Below, piece after piece: positions 19,207-28,148 of a stretch of 30,232 nt of DNA. The notes under the pieces are model-generated. The model saw nothing but the letters and a program-made list of their open reading frames with translations. It did no database searches and was not told where the DNA came from. How positions within the stretch are numbered: position 1 is the first letter of the stretch; each line of letters starts with the position of its first letter. The position numbers and the translations under genes are program-made. The DNA is from Chara braunii (taxonomy: Eukaryota; Streptophyta; Charophyceae; Charales; Characeae), in contig BFEA01000014.1 in the NCBI GenBank assembly GCA_003427395.1, positions 1,780,317 through 1,810,548 on the forward strand, in the 5' to 3' direction.

Positions 19207-19645
19207 GCAGTTAATCAATCAATCAATCAATCGACAATCAATCAATCAAACAGTCAAATTTTATTTTTATTTTGTTTTTTTTTTCCCGTTTTAATGGTTT
19301 TTATGTTTTTTAAATATAAAAAAGACCCCCCCCCCAAAAAGGGGCTCTAGAGCGCAAAATGCTCTACATCCCCATATATATATATGGAGGCGGGGTTCAT
19401 CATTTTCTACGGGACCGTTCATACGGCCATATGTACGGCCGTACGAAAGACCCCCGGTACGACGTACGGGGTGTTACGCAGGATGAAAGTACCAACGGCC
19501 ATGGTGTCAGGCCGGGTGTCATATTTACAGGGGTTGGCCCTGGTGGCAGATAAGGAAAAAAAAAGAAAGCTCAATGGATACTTTTCCACCCAAATTGCCG
19601 TTTCGAAGTTGGCACCTGTTTTCTTTGCCTCGTGTTTTTTTTTGC
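18735..19645. mobile_element. Inverted-repeat element enclosing an AATC array
   Basis: Left-arm GGCAAAGAAACCAGGCGCC then GAGTTTGAAA (18755-18783) matches the complement of the right arm at about 19599-19628 (GGCAAAGAAAACAGGTGCC in that sense). Further inward, CGTACG/GGCCGTAC-rich blocks at 18829-18895 and 19415-19470 also match in inverse. The arms are diverged and the exact tips and target duplication are not clear. The interior has a CGCGCG tract, GA-rich sequence and tetranucleotide repeats, with no gene. A foldback-type transposon is the simplest explanation. Confidence 0.5.
19109..19255. repeat. (AATC)n tetranucleotide array
   Basis: About 35 imperfect AATC/TCAA units, broken by CCATCAGTC, AGCATTTA, AGCAGTTA and CGAC. 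The SINQSINQ open frame is the repeat read as protein. Confidence 0.95.
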
Positions 19646-19698
19646 CTTTGCAAACTCAAAACCTGTGGCATCTTCATTTGGAGGGGACTTCTTTTGGC

Positions 19699-19893
19699 GG
19701 GAAACTATGCGGGAGTCACAAAAATGAGTTATAATTGCACTGTCGGCCAAGATACAGTTTAGAATTGCAGTTCGGGCAATGTATACAACCCAGCTTACTG
19801 CCCAGGTAGGCTGCCCTAAGTGATATTGCGAACTGTATCTTGCCCCATAGTAGTGCAATTATAACTTGTTCTCATGACTCTACTGAAGTTNCC
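19699..19893. mobile_element. Mutator-like MITE, copy 2
   Basis: GGGAAACT...GGGAGTCACAAAAATG and GAGTTATAATTGCACT at the left match the inverse of AGTGCAATTATAACTTG and ATGACTCTACTGAAGTT at the right. The interior GGCCAAGATACAGTTT also recurs inverted. Close in sequence to 28814-29010. One N at 19891 and a T-run blur the right tip, so no target duplication can be read. Confidence 0.75.
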
Positions 19894-20130
19894 TTTTTTT
19901 TTTTTTACCATCGGTCTTGCCTACTGAGTGTCCCTCAATAACCACGACCTTGTGGTACGTTCAACTCGATCCTTTTCTTTTCTTTTCTTTTTCTTCTTAC
20001 AATAACAATCTCAGCGGGGGCTAGTGGTGGTGATAACGTTCCACTCGACCCTGACCGGCTGGGAGGTAGGACGTAAACGCTCTGCTGACTTGAAAAGATG
20101 GACGGACAGTGAGTGTGCAGAGGTGGGTGG
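19894..20130. other. Unassigned spacer
   Basis: T- and TC-rich start (19894-19997), then unrecognised sequence. Confidence 0.35.
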
Positions 20131-20290
20131 TTCGGTTGCGTGTGCGCATGCGTACATGAGGGCACGTACTGCATTCTACGGGTAACCTAAGGCTTGTGCT
20201 CCACTGTCTTACTTGTGTGTGCGTGTGCGCACATGATGGCACATACTGCATCGGATTCCTACGTGTAAGGCTTGTGCTCCACCGTTGTAC
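20131..20290 (+). repeat. Imperfect tandem duplication, about 85 bp
   Basis: GTGTGCGCATGCGTACATGA, GGCA, GTACTGCAT and then TAAGGCTTGTGCTCCAC (20131-20203) is followed by a diverged copy with TGTGCGCACATGATGGCACA, TACTGCAT and TAAGGCTTGTGCTCCAC (about 20216-20283). Confidence 0.75.
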
Positions 20291-20299
20291 TTCGGTGAA

Positions 20300-21160
20300 T
20301 TTCCTTGAAGTAAGCCGGACTCCACCGCTTTTTTCATTACTGTTTTCCGGACGAATGGCACACCTCAGTACTCGCTGTTTGCAGTTTTTATTTCAAGCTG
20401 CCACCTCTCCCGTTCATCAAAATGGAGAGGCCATTGCACGACCTCGTTTCACAAGAAATTGCTACAGTGACACCGGGATCAGTGAGAGCTGCGGCCATCT
20501 GTGGAGGAATACCCTTTGTTTGTTTTTTGCAGGGCTCGAAACGGAAGTCTGTGGGAGGTAGCACGCTTCAAGGGGCTCTTCTTGTAATAATCTGCGAAAG
20601 AGACGGTAGGTGGAGCTGTTGCATACCGTATAGGTGCAGACCAGAACAAGAACCGATCTTTCAATACAAAGTATAAGATAGCACAGCGGAAGACTTAGAT
20701 ACCAGTGATCCGAACAATCAATGTTGTAATGCAGCCCTGAACATACATCATCATCATCGTTTCATAGTGTGAATGGGTCTGGCGCTTCACACAGGAAGAC
20801 AGCGCCAGCCCAGAACATGCACAGACGAGGAGGAAGGGGATAGACGAAGAGGAGGGGGAAGATGGGAATGTCGTCAACACCAAGTCTTCGGCACAAGCCC
20901 AAATAGTCCCTCGTCGAACTGTCTGAATCCCAAATGTCAAGTCTGGATCCAATGTCGTCAAGTCTCAAGTCACCACTCTGTCTCTCTCTGTCGTAGTCTG
21001 AGAAGTCAGGTGGCGAGAGGGTGAGAAGAGAAGGTGGACTTAGAAGAGGAAGAAGAACTCTCTCTCTCTCTGTGTCCAGTACTAACCTGTGAAGTTGGCG
21101 CCTTGATGCAGGTACCACGAAGATGGAGCTGGAGTGATGGCGCCACAGGTAAGTAACACT
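20300..21160. other. Unassigned DNA
   Basis: Frames of 60-140 residues occur on both strands but I recognise no domain. GGTCTGGCGCTTC and GACAGCGCCAGCCC (20776-20810) can form a small hairpin. A CT-rich tract lies at 21058-21071. Confidence 0.35.
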
Positions 21161-21164
21161 GGCC

Positions 21165-21330
21165 TCCGCCAGTCTCTCTCCCACTCTACGATCTACTACC
21201 TACCAGCGCCCAGCGCTGAAGACTACAGCTAGCGCTACCACTACTGCCTAGCGATGAAGACTACTGCAGCGCTCCTCCTGAGTGCTGCGGCCGAATCCTG
21301 AAGACTACCTCCGCCTACTGACACTACCTA
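21165..21330 (+). repeat. TGAAGACTAC degenerate repeats
   Basis: TGAAGACTAC recurs at about 21218, 21255 and 21299, each near AGCGCT or CCTAC units. A short decayed tandem array leading into the hairpin array. Confidence 0.5.
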
Positions 21331-21378
21331 CCCGTGAAGTGCATGGGAACCTCCTATGTACTACGGGTGTGCCTCTTG

Positions 21379-21656
21379 AGCCTGCCGTACGTGAGGTACA
21401 GGCTATTTTGGGCCTGTTCCGCATCCCTGTTTCCGTGCCTGAGTCTTAGGAGCAGGTCGAAACAACGAGGGCCTGAAAATGGCCCTCCGTTTCAGGCTGA
21501 AAACTCTGGGTCTGAAAAGACCCAGAAATAGGCTGAAACGAGGTAGGGCCTGCAGGCCCTCGTTTTTCAGCATCCAGGCTGAAATGAACGGGGCCTGTAA
21601 GCCCTAAGTTTTAGGCTTTTAGGCTGAATGTCCGGGACGGGCCCTGTAGGGCCCGT
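21379..21656. repeat. Array of small hairpins with GGCTGAA spacers
   Basis: Stem-loops follow at 38-46 base intervals. GAGGGCC/GGCCCTC lie at 21467-21487, TCTGGGTC/GACCCAGA at 21505-21526 and AGGGCC/GGCCCT at 21545-21560. A weaker GGGC/GCCC follows at 21591-21604, and ACGGGCCC/GGGCCCGT at 21637-21656. A sixth, AGCCTG/CAGGCT, precedes them at 21379-21404. Every main loop begins TG after the stem (the weak one after one extra C). GGCTGAA separates hairpins four times (about 21496, 21531, 21577, 21622). Stem bases differ between units but remain paired. Confidence 0.75.
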
Positions 21657-21680
21657 GTGGCTACGCAGTATGCCACAGGA

Positions 21681-21843
21681 GCCCTGCATTCCATTACAGA
21701 CTTTTTTCGCAGTACTTCAGAAGAATTGACGAAATTCCTCGAAAAGACCCCAGTGGAGTACAAGCCCTGAATTCCATTACAGACTATCCGCCGTACTTAG
21801 AATAATTGACGAAAGTCCTCGAAAAAAAAACCAGTGGAGTACA
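21681..21843 (+). repeat. 83-bp tandem duplication
   Basis: GCCCTG(C/A)ATTCCATTACAG through CAGTGGAGTACA occurs twice, starting at 21681 and 21764, with small indels. Both copies include ATTGACGAAA(T/G)TCCTCGAAA. No coding frame is preserved. Confidence 0.9.
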
Positions 21844-23177
21844 ATCGCAAGGCTCATTTGTTTGAAGCACAATGTCTGGCGCTGCACATGGGTGACTTCG
21901 AGTGACTAGAGTGAGGGCGGAATCACTGGGGCACTTCCTTTTTCTATTTTTTCCCCTGAATCGTTGTAATCATTTGTTTGAACAGACATGTGTTTGTAGT
22001 ATATGAGCAGACTAACAGATGAGCAGACTTACAGATGAGCAGCATTGATTGCCCTCATACGAGGGGATTAACTGCTCATCGAAATCCTAGCATCAACACC
22101 CTGCCCTGCTCAACTCATCTACCGCTACATGGACCGTTCAGCACCATGAGAGGGGGGGGGGGGAGTCATAGCAGGGTCTGGCTTAATCGATAATCCCTGT
22201 CAAACCCTAGACACTGCATCTGTAAACTCCCCTATGCGATACTAACTAACAGAAACCCACTCAGAAAAGGGAGAGCTCAATTTAAAAACAATTCGAATTC
22301 GTAGATGAATATAGAGTATAGAAAGAGTAAGCTAACACCCCTATCCTGCCGTAACGGCATGTGGCAAAGCCCAACAGAGCACAAGGGCAAAGCCTAGTGC
22401 CACACTAACTACACATCTCCCGGCCTCCCCACATGGCGAAATAATCGTATTACCAACAAGAGGTGTGCGGCTGTGTGCCAATCAAGTTTCATGAGCAAGA
22501 TCTTACATGTAGCTGTCCGACCGTCACCCATCAAACCTAGTCAGTCTTAGTGAAGTAGATAAACAACCTATCAAGCAGGCAAGTGGTCCTAGGCAGACAG
22601 ACAAAAATGTCGTTTTCTAAACACAGCACAGCGGCTATGGGTGGAAGGGCGATGAGCCCCCAACAGACCAATCGCATCCTCCCCCCAATCCCAACTTGAA
22701 GGTGCCCGGCAGCTCCTTCTTGCTCATCGTAGCACTTTCTTCCCCTGCTCCTACGTTCCCCGGCTCTCGCGCGCATGGCAGGAGAGATCCGAGGAGAGGA
22801 GAGAAAATCAAAGCGCCACCTTCCCCAGGCTCCCTCGCCCTCCACTCACACACCTCTCAATTTCGAACAAACTCACTGTGGTCCCCTTCTCGTCCCAAAC
22901 AGAACCTACCCAAATCCTAAGATGTATATGACGGTATTATGACCGCAATAATTATTACGGCCCAACCTGGATGCATCGCACCGCAATCATGTCCAGAGCT
23001 CAGCTGAAACAGCCTTAGGGTGAGTACGCCCTGGAGAGGAGATCACACTACTCTAACCCACCAGTTTTTTTTCTTCTTAGGACCGATGTACATTTTATGG
23101 GGCCAGTGCCATTCACATAAAGACAGAAACAGGCCAGCCACTAAAATTGGGCTACTCTAAATGTATTACCCAAATGA
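21844..23177. other. Unassigned DNA
   Basis: Contains a small repeat of ACAGATGAGCAG (22016-22043) and a G-run (22153-22164). An isolated GGTGAGTACGCCC near 23021 resembles the tip of the neighbouring MITE family. No gene is supportable; frames at 22537-22853 are short and GC-biased. Confidence 0.4.
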
Positions 23178-23594
23178 GGGCACACTCACACTACCACGTA
23201 TTTTCGCAAAATGGCAAATTTTATGTAGTTTTCCGGGTCACACCAGGCACGTATTTTGCGTGTTCACACAAAAGGGCACGTAGATGTCAGCGGCCTGGAC
23301 AGCTGCGGGCTTACATATTTTGCGGGGACCTCCGGGGACCTCTGGAGGTCCCCGCTAAATCGTATTTCGTTTTCCTCTACTGCTTTCTGGAAGCAAAAAA
23401 AAAAGAAGAAAAAGTGCATTGTGCTGTCTGACTGCAGACAACGTATTTTCGCATCTCAAGGCCTTGAGAGGTCGCGACCCTGTCTTTTCTGCTTTGGGCA
23501 AAAAACGGGTGACCAGTGTGACCCGCAGGTGCCATATAAACGCAAATTCATATACATAAAATTTGCGGAAGTACATGCTAGTGTGAGTATGCCC
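23178..23594. mobile_element. GGGCATACTCACAC MITE, uninterrupted copy
   Basis: The 417-bp unit has inverted ends of about 45 bases: GGGCACACTCACACTA...GCAAATTTTATGTA at the left (23178-23227), and TACATAAAATTTGCGG...TAGTGTGAGTATGCCC at the right (23553-23594). GTCAGCGGCCTG and a GGGGACCTC/GAGGTCCCC hairpin are shared in layout with the copy at 3614. A 16-base palindrome, TCTCAAGGCCTTGAGA, lies at 23454-23469. Flanks TGA and GGA differ at one base, so the target duplication is imperfect. No transposase. Confidence 0.8.
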
Positions 23595-23742
23595 GGAGAC
23601 TGCCAGCTGTACGAGTCCAGGCACCGCAGACAAATGGTTAGGGTTTAATTTTGTGGTTCTTACTACTGACTGCTCTTACCAGCACCACGATCACCTGAGG
23701 GGACGGGTTTTCTCAAAAAAAACAAAACAAAAAAAAAAGATT

Positions 23743-23876
23743 CCACAGGTGACCTTTTTTCTTTTTTGAGCATTTCCGGATCTGTGCGTGCCATCCTTCC
23801 GCGGGGCCCATGCTAATCTTCTCAGAGTCTGTATTGTTCCAACTTTAACCAATGTCCCGAAGGACCACAGGTGACC
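23743..23876. repeat. Target-site duplication flanking U6 copy
   Basis: CCACAGGTGACC, perfect on both sides of the U6 retrocopy and its tail; the right copy shares one base with the U6 end. Confidence 0.9.
23767..23865 (-). pseudogene. U6 snRNA retropseudogene
   Basis: Minus strand from 23865: GTCCTTCGGGACATT, TAAAGTTGGAACAATACAGA, an insertion giving CTCTGA, then GAAGATTAGCATGG, GCCCC, AAGGATGGCACGCACA and GAAATG. This is a near full-length U6 with point changes and six extra bases in the ACAGAGA box. An A-rich tail follows on the minus strand (plus-strand T-run 23755-23766). The 12-mer CCACAGGTGACC occurs at 23743-23754 and again at 23865-23876, a textbook target-site duplication. It is a LINE-mobilised processed copy without its own promoter, so it is not expected to be functional. 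Confidence 0.9.
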
Positions 23877-24280
23877 TCATAGCCAATCACAATATGGGAA
23901 ATTAGAGAGGTACAGGGAAGACTTCCTTGTCTTCCTTTTTTGGGCGGAAACAATTTCCAAATTCCCCCCAGAAGTTGAGATATATGCCAAAATGCCCCTA
24001 AAAGATGTGAATAGAGCGGAATACCCCGAATGCCCCTCTGGCAAAAAAAACTTCTGTGAAATATCCCTGGTGTCTGTTGGACTTCTCATCTTTGCGATAT
24101 AGCCCCTTCCGGGTAACATCCAACTTTGCAAAACACCCCGTACTTGCCAACTTTTCCAAGGCTCTATTGCAGAATGCCTGGGCCCAAACGACAAGGTCCA
24201 GATTACCAATTTGTGCAGAGGCCTGACAGGGACATAACACAAAAAATTCAGCGCAAAATGGCATAATTCCGCTCTGCTCA
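23877..24280. other. Unassigned DNA
   Basis: No gene recognised. A minus-strand frame spans it, but its protein is low complexity downstream and matches nothing I know. Confidence 0.35.
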
Positions 24281-24284
24281 TCTG

Positions 24285-24379
<95 letters not shown>
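24285..24379. repeat. Compound microsatellite (GATA)n(TA)n(GA)n
   Basis: About nine GATA units, then a short TA run, then about 24 GA units. Open frames that read as Ser-Leu or Tyr-Ile repeats across it are artefacts. Confidence 0.97.
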
Positions 24380-24381
<2 letters not shown>

Positions 24382-24836
24382 AGTTTTTTTTTTTTCCCCG
24401 CTTCTCTTCTCTGCCAGGGCCCTGCGGGCCTGCGCCGACCCCCACCCACCTCCACCCCCCAAACATTTTTTATTTTTCTTTTCAGACACACCCCATGCTG
24501 TTTTTTTTTTTTTTTTTTTGAAGGCACAAGGGTGTAGAAGGCCCTTGCACCACCCCCCTCCCGCCCCGATCCCGACCGTCCCGGCCTCCACGTGGGCGGA
24601 AACCCCGTGAACGGCCGTTCACAGAATTCGGCCCCGAACCTCACTGCTGGCAGGACAGACTCTCTGATGAGAGGGAGGTGCTGCCTCTTCAGCCTGTGGC
24701 CAGAGGCCACCTGTTGTGAAACAGCTAAAACCAGCAACAACAACAACCCCAAAAAAAAAAAGGAAAAAAAGAAAAAAAAGAAAAAAAGAAACCAGCAACA
24801 TTGCATCCCACTTTCCAGCTTGGAGTTGTAGTCCAT
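24380..24836. other. Low-complexity spacer
   Basis: T-runs (24385-24396, 24501-24519), a C-rich stretch (24420-24465) and an A-rich stretch (24750-24790). I see no gene. Confidence 0.5.
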
Positions 24837-25002
24837 AGCCGTGGTCCCACTAGCAAAGGGGATAGGATAGAAATCCTGAATCTGGCTATGTTTTATGCAG
24901 AGATACAGAAAAGCAGTTGGATCTCTATTTCCTGCTCCTGTCCTCAAACACGTCCAGATTCAGGCATTCAATCCGATGCTCTTTGCTAATGGGACCACGG
25001 CC
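24837..25002 (+). mobile_element. 166-bp foldback MITE, copy 2
   Basis: GCCGTGGTCCCACTAGCAAA at the left and CTTTGCTAATGGGACCACGG at the right form the inverted ends. The interior carries CAGAAAAGCAGTTGGATCTC and CACGTCCAGATTCAGGCATT. CAT adjoins each end (24834-24836, 25003-25005) as a likely 3-bp duplication. It is closest to the copy at 26140, which is in the opposite orientation. Confidence 0.8.
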
Positions 25003-25390
25003 CATGTGTCCTTTTCGTCCTCTCCATACCACTGCAATTCCAGCAGAACTCTTTTTTTTTTTTTTTTTTTTTTTTCTCTCAAAACGTCTGTTTTCACGGC
25101 TGCTAGTGGGGGAGATGCCAGCAGCCTCCACTAGCAGCACCCCGGTAGATGGCTCCAGTCTATGGTTCCCCCAGAACTTGGAGGGGGGGAAACACATCCG
25201 GGGTCCCAATCAGCAGTGATGGGTCAATTGGTATCCATTCCTCCAACTCAAGCTTGTAGCCCCTCTGAATGGGGGAAATGCCCTCCTCACGTCCAGTTCC
25301 CCTTGACATTTGACAGATGCTATTCATCCCGGACCCTTTTTTTTTTCTTTTCTTTTCTTTAAAAAATAAAAAAGGCTAATTCCCAACCAA
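25003..25390. other. Unassigned spacer
   Basis: T-runs at 25051-25075 and 25338-25360. AACTCTTTTTT and GGACCCTTTTTT follow similar words (TTCCAGCAG, TTCATCCCG). No gene seen. Confidence 0.35.
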
Positions 25391-25554
25391 TTTAAACCAC
25401 CAGTACTTGGCCCAGCTATCGGCCGCGGAAAAAAATAGAGTAGAAACGTTTCTAGTTGGATGAATTTGGGCGCTCCTGTAGTGGCCCGTACTTTTCCTAA
25501 AATTGTGTAGCGTTAACGCTACGCGACTTTAGGAAGCACTGGTGGTTTAAGGGT
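25391..25554. mobile_element. Small TIR element, TTAAACCACCAGT ends
   Basis: TTAAACCACCAGTACTTGG at the left faces AAGCACTGGTGGTTTAA at the right. AGCGTTAACGCT, a perfect 12-base palindrome, sits inside near 25509. The left tip plus the adjoining CCAGCTATCGGCCGCGG recurs alone at 29500-29539, showing that this is a dispersed family. No clear target duplication. Confidence 0.6.
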
Positions 25555-26139
25555 CTGATCCGACTACTGCTACGGAGCTTAGTCTACTGGTTTTGACGGG
25601 ATCCGACTACTTTCCAATTTTGTAGGTCTCCCCGCCGAGTTCGGCAGCGAGTGAAAACAAAAGTGTACGTGGCAGGTGTTCCGCGACCCGCGGCGAAAAA
25701 GAAGTTGCTAAAATCGGTAGAAGCCCGCACCGTCCCCGCATCGAAAAAGAAGGCGGTTTTTTAGTTTTTTTTTTTTGGGTTTTCTTGGTGTCAGGTGGTC
25801 CGCCTTCCGTCCATCAGGAATGGCCCTGCATGCCCCGCCCACGAAATACCCGGCACGAACTTCGAAAAAGTCCCGGCCCAACCGGGCAAGTGGGATGCAA
25901 TTTCGCTTTTTCGGTCCGATCAGCCCGGGGCCAAGCAACGTGGTTCTTTTTGGTTCTCCCCTTCCACAGTAGTCGTCGGATCAGGCCCTAATTACCTGTC
26001 GAATCTGGACTGGACGGCCTTCCAGGCCTTTTTTATTTTCATTATTGTATTACGGGGAACCCGGTAGCAGCCACACCGGTGCTCAACTCTCCAATGAGGC
26101 AACATGCGGGAGCTGCAGCCACCAGGCAATACCGGCCAG
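25555..26139. other. Unassigned spacer
   Basis: GATCCGACTACT occurs twice (25557, 25601). A T-run lies at 25767-25776. Three overlapping short frames at 25775-26067 resemble no protein I know. Confidence 0.35.
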
Positions 26140-26305
26140 GGCTGTGGTCCCATTAGCAAAGAGCATCGGATTGAATGCCTGAATCTGGACGTGTGTGGGG
26201 ACCGGAGCAGGAAATGGAGATAGAACTGGTTTTCTGTATCTCTGCATAAAACATAGCCAGATTCGGGATTTCTTTCCTATCCCCTTTGCTACTGGGACCA
26301 CGGCC
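26140..26305 (-). mobile_element. 166-bp foldback MITE, copy 3 (inverted)
   Basis: Reverse complement of the family at 24837: read on the minus strand it gives GGTCCCAGTAGCAAAGGGGA, CAGAAAACCAGTT and CGTCCAGATTCAGGCATT. CAG adjoins both ends (26137-26139, 26306-26308). High identity with copy 2 suggests recent activity of the same source. Confidence 0.8.
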
Positions 26306-26334
26306 CAGGGGTCAGCCGGTAGCATCAGGACAAA

Positions 26335-26478
26335 GCTTCTTCGATGGGCCAGTCGCTGTGCCTCCCCTCCGGGCCCAGCCAGTCTCTTTTATTTTTTTTA
26401 TTTTTTTCTGAACAACGCTCCAATGTATGTGTGGAGGAGCAGCACGTGCTGGGAACCGGGCCCAGCATGTCTCCCGTG
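26335..26478 (-). repeat. SINE-body and GGACGCTG module fragments
   Basis: GGGCCAGTCGCTGTGCCTCC (26344-26363) matches GTGGCCAGTTGCTGTGCC at 7354 within the SINE. After a T/A-rich stretch (26385-26408), 26425-26478 on the minus strand is a diverged copy of the GGACGCTG...TCCCCACC module seen at 6876, 7027 and 28149. Confidence 0.5.
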
Positions 26479-26691
26479 AATGTATTTATTTTCTGTTTTA
26501 TGTCCTTTTACTGTGAGACCCTCCCCAGGAGATGGGGCAAATACAAATGGTCTCACCCCAGACGATCTTAATCGAATACTACACAATCACCAGGACTAAC
26601 ACCCTCCAAGGAAGCAAAGCCCCCGGGCCTTTGTATGGAAAGAAAAACATCTGTGTATAGAGTGAGAATCCTAGAAGAGAAAGGGTAGAGG

Positions 26692-27535
26692 GTGGCGTTC
26701 CAGCCTTTCAAACCTATCCAGGACCTGCCTCTAGACCCAGAAGAATGGTCTTGGGAACACCCCCGGCAAGGGGTAAATCCCAAAGCAAGCCGCACCAGCG
26801 TACACCAATTGTCAGTCAAGTCAGCCTATAAAATGCTCAGACCAAAGAAACGGCTGAGAGACGTTCTCAACGATAGATGGGCCAGACACTTGAACGTGGA
26901 TCGCTTCCTCCTAACCCCAATCAAATGGTTCCGGGAACAGAAGGCAAGACCCATGAAAATCACTTCCGTGCAGTGGGAAATCACCCACCGATGTCTGCCA
27001 ACCAATGATCGGTTGATCGACCGCACTAATTTAGAGCAAAAGGGCCTACTGCTCCCATGGTGCCAATGGTGTCAGGGCCTTTTCCCTTTCCATAAAAAGG
27101 CGAAAACCATCGAACACATCTTCCTACAATGCCCGATCGTCCAATTCATATGGAGGTGGTGGGACCGGGTATGGAAAGATGGTTCCTACATTCCCCTGGC
27201 CCTGGTCGTGGCAAGCCATTCTGGCCGGTCACTGGCCACAAGCAGAAGCTGCCACAACCTTCGTAGAAAATATGTATACACTTGGAAGGAGGGCGGTATT
27301 GTGGGCACTTTGGAGGCAGAGATGTACGTTGGCTATGGACAATGTGAGGGTAGAGGTGCCAAAAGTTACCGAGTGTATTCAACAGCAGGTGCATTTCGAA
27401 CTCACACAAAGATGGCAGGCCACTAAAACACAACTAGTAGACTCCTTTAAACAAGAAGGAGACGTTAGGAGAAGGATTACATCATTTGTACAGACTGGGT
27501 GGGAGGGGAGAGAGAAGGATGGATTGCAAAAGTAG
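26692..27535 (+). pseudogene. LINE ORF2 C-terminal fragment with zf-RVT finger (second LINE)
   Basis: Plus-strand frame with PLDPEEWSWEHPRQG, VHQLSVKSAYKML, VQWEITHRCLPTNDRL and a zinc finger: C124-X2-C127-X14-H142-X4-C147 (CQWC...EHIFLQC), followed by FIWRWWDRVW. This is the zinc-binding region after reverse transcriptase in plant-type LINEs. Near 27180 a frame change occurs: the good reading moves to the frame starting 27179 (WSWQAILAGHWPQAEAAT, LWALWRQRCTLAMDN, HFELTQRWQATKTQ), which stops at 27535. Upstream codons (26560-26690) show further breaks. There is no reverse transcriptase core. It lies on the opposite strand and is not closely similar to the first LINE, so the two represent different subfamilies. 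Confidence 0.85.
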
Positions 27536-27708
27536 AATGGAGTGGAGATGGGGAGGAGGGACCGAGGGATCTGGAAGAAATGAGAGACTACCGCTTAAGT
27601 TTTAAAGACTGGACGAACATAGAACCCTCGTTCCCACTCCGCCCCCCTGCTGATTTTCCTGACCCCTTCCCGCCCCATGCCCTCTCCCTGGCTGANATCC
27701 TGTCCTNA

Positions 27709-27857
27709 TTGTTACAACCCAGTAACTCANTCTACTTACTTCTACTTACTTCCACTACTTCCACTTACTTTTCCTTTCATATAAGGAACTCTCCCCTGGA
27801 GCCCCCCAGGGAGTGTTTCTTCCAACAAAACAGTCACGGTGTTGTTACTTCCTGAAG
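27709..27857 (+). other. Possible LTR fragment before primer-binding site
   Basis: The 149 bases starting TGTTACAACCCAG, with short CTACTTACTT repeats, lead directly to the primer-binding site. A U5-like GGAACTCTCCCC and GTGTTGTTACTTCC precede it. TG-start plus position suggest a short LTR, but the 3' boundary lacks a clean CA and no second LTR was found. Confidence 0.35.
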
Positions 27858-27869
27858 TGGTATCAGAGC
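27858..27869 (+). promoter_or_regulatory. Retrotransposon primer-binding site (tRNA-iMet)
   Basis: TGGTATCAGAGC is an exact complement of the 3' end of plant initiator tRNA-Met, with the CCA included, as used by many plant LTR retrotransposons to prime minus-strand DNA. CATCTGGCGCCCCCTCTAGG follows at 27880 and resembles leader sequence of Ty3-type elements. No gag or pol frame follows, so the element is truncated or a TRIM-like miniature. Confidence 0.7.
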
Positions 27870-27938
27870 TTATTGAGACATCTGGCGCCCCCTCTAGGGG
27901 TGAGGAGATACGGGAAATAAAGTCTGCTTTGAAAATCC

Positions 27939-28088
27939 CCTGGAGACAGGGCATTCAATGCTGGCAGGTCTAAAATGCAGGAAGTCAATAGGCAGCAGTA
28001 GTAACCGGGTGCCGAGATCAGGGTGAAGAGGCCCCCTCCCTGCTCAGTCAATCCCCTGGTCTCCAGGGCAATCAATGCTGGCAGGCTC
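27939..28088 (+). repeat. CCCCTGG...CAATGCTGGCAGG direct repeat pair
   Basis: CCCCTGGAGACAGGGCATTC then AATGCTGGCAGG (27939-27968) recurs as CCCCTGGTCTCCAGGGCAAT then CAATGCTGGCAGG (28053-28085). About 113 bases separate the starts. No tandem continuation. Confidence 0.75.
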
Positions 28089-28148
28089 TTCCTACAGTTC
28101 TTTTTTCTGATGTGTCCTGATGTATTCCAATTGTATCATTCTCATCGG

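Noticed and set aside
19109-19255. Candidate CRISPR-like or protein-repeat array (SINQ repeats)
   Set aside because: A plain tetranucleotide microsatellite with no spacers of unique sequence.
20762-21184. 140-residue minus-strand frame as a small gene
   Set aside because: Low-complexity Ser/Leu/Arg composition overlapping CT-rich sequence; no recognisable domain or partner exon.
24278-24947. Ser-Leu and Tyr-Ile repeat protein frames
   Set aside because: Direct translation of the GATA/TA/GA microsatellite and neighbouring T-runs.
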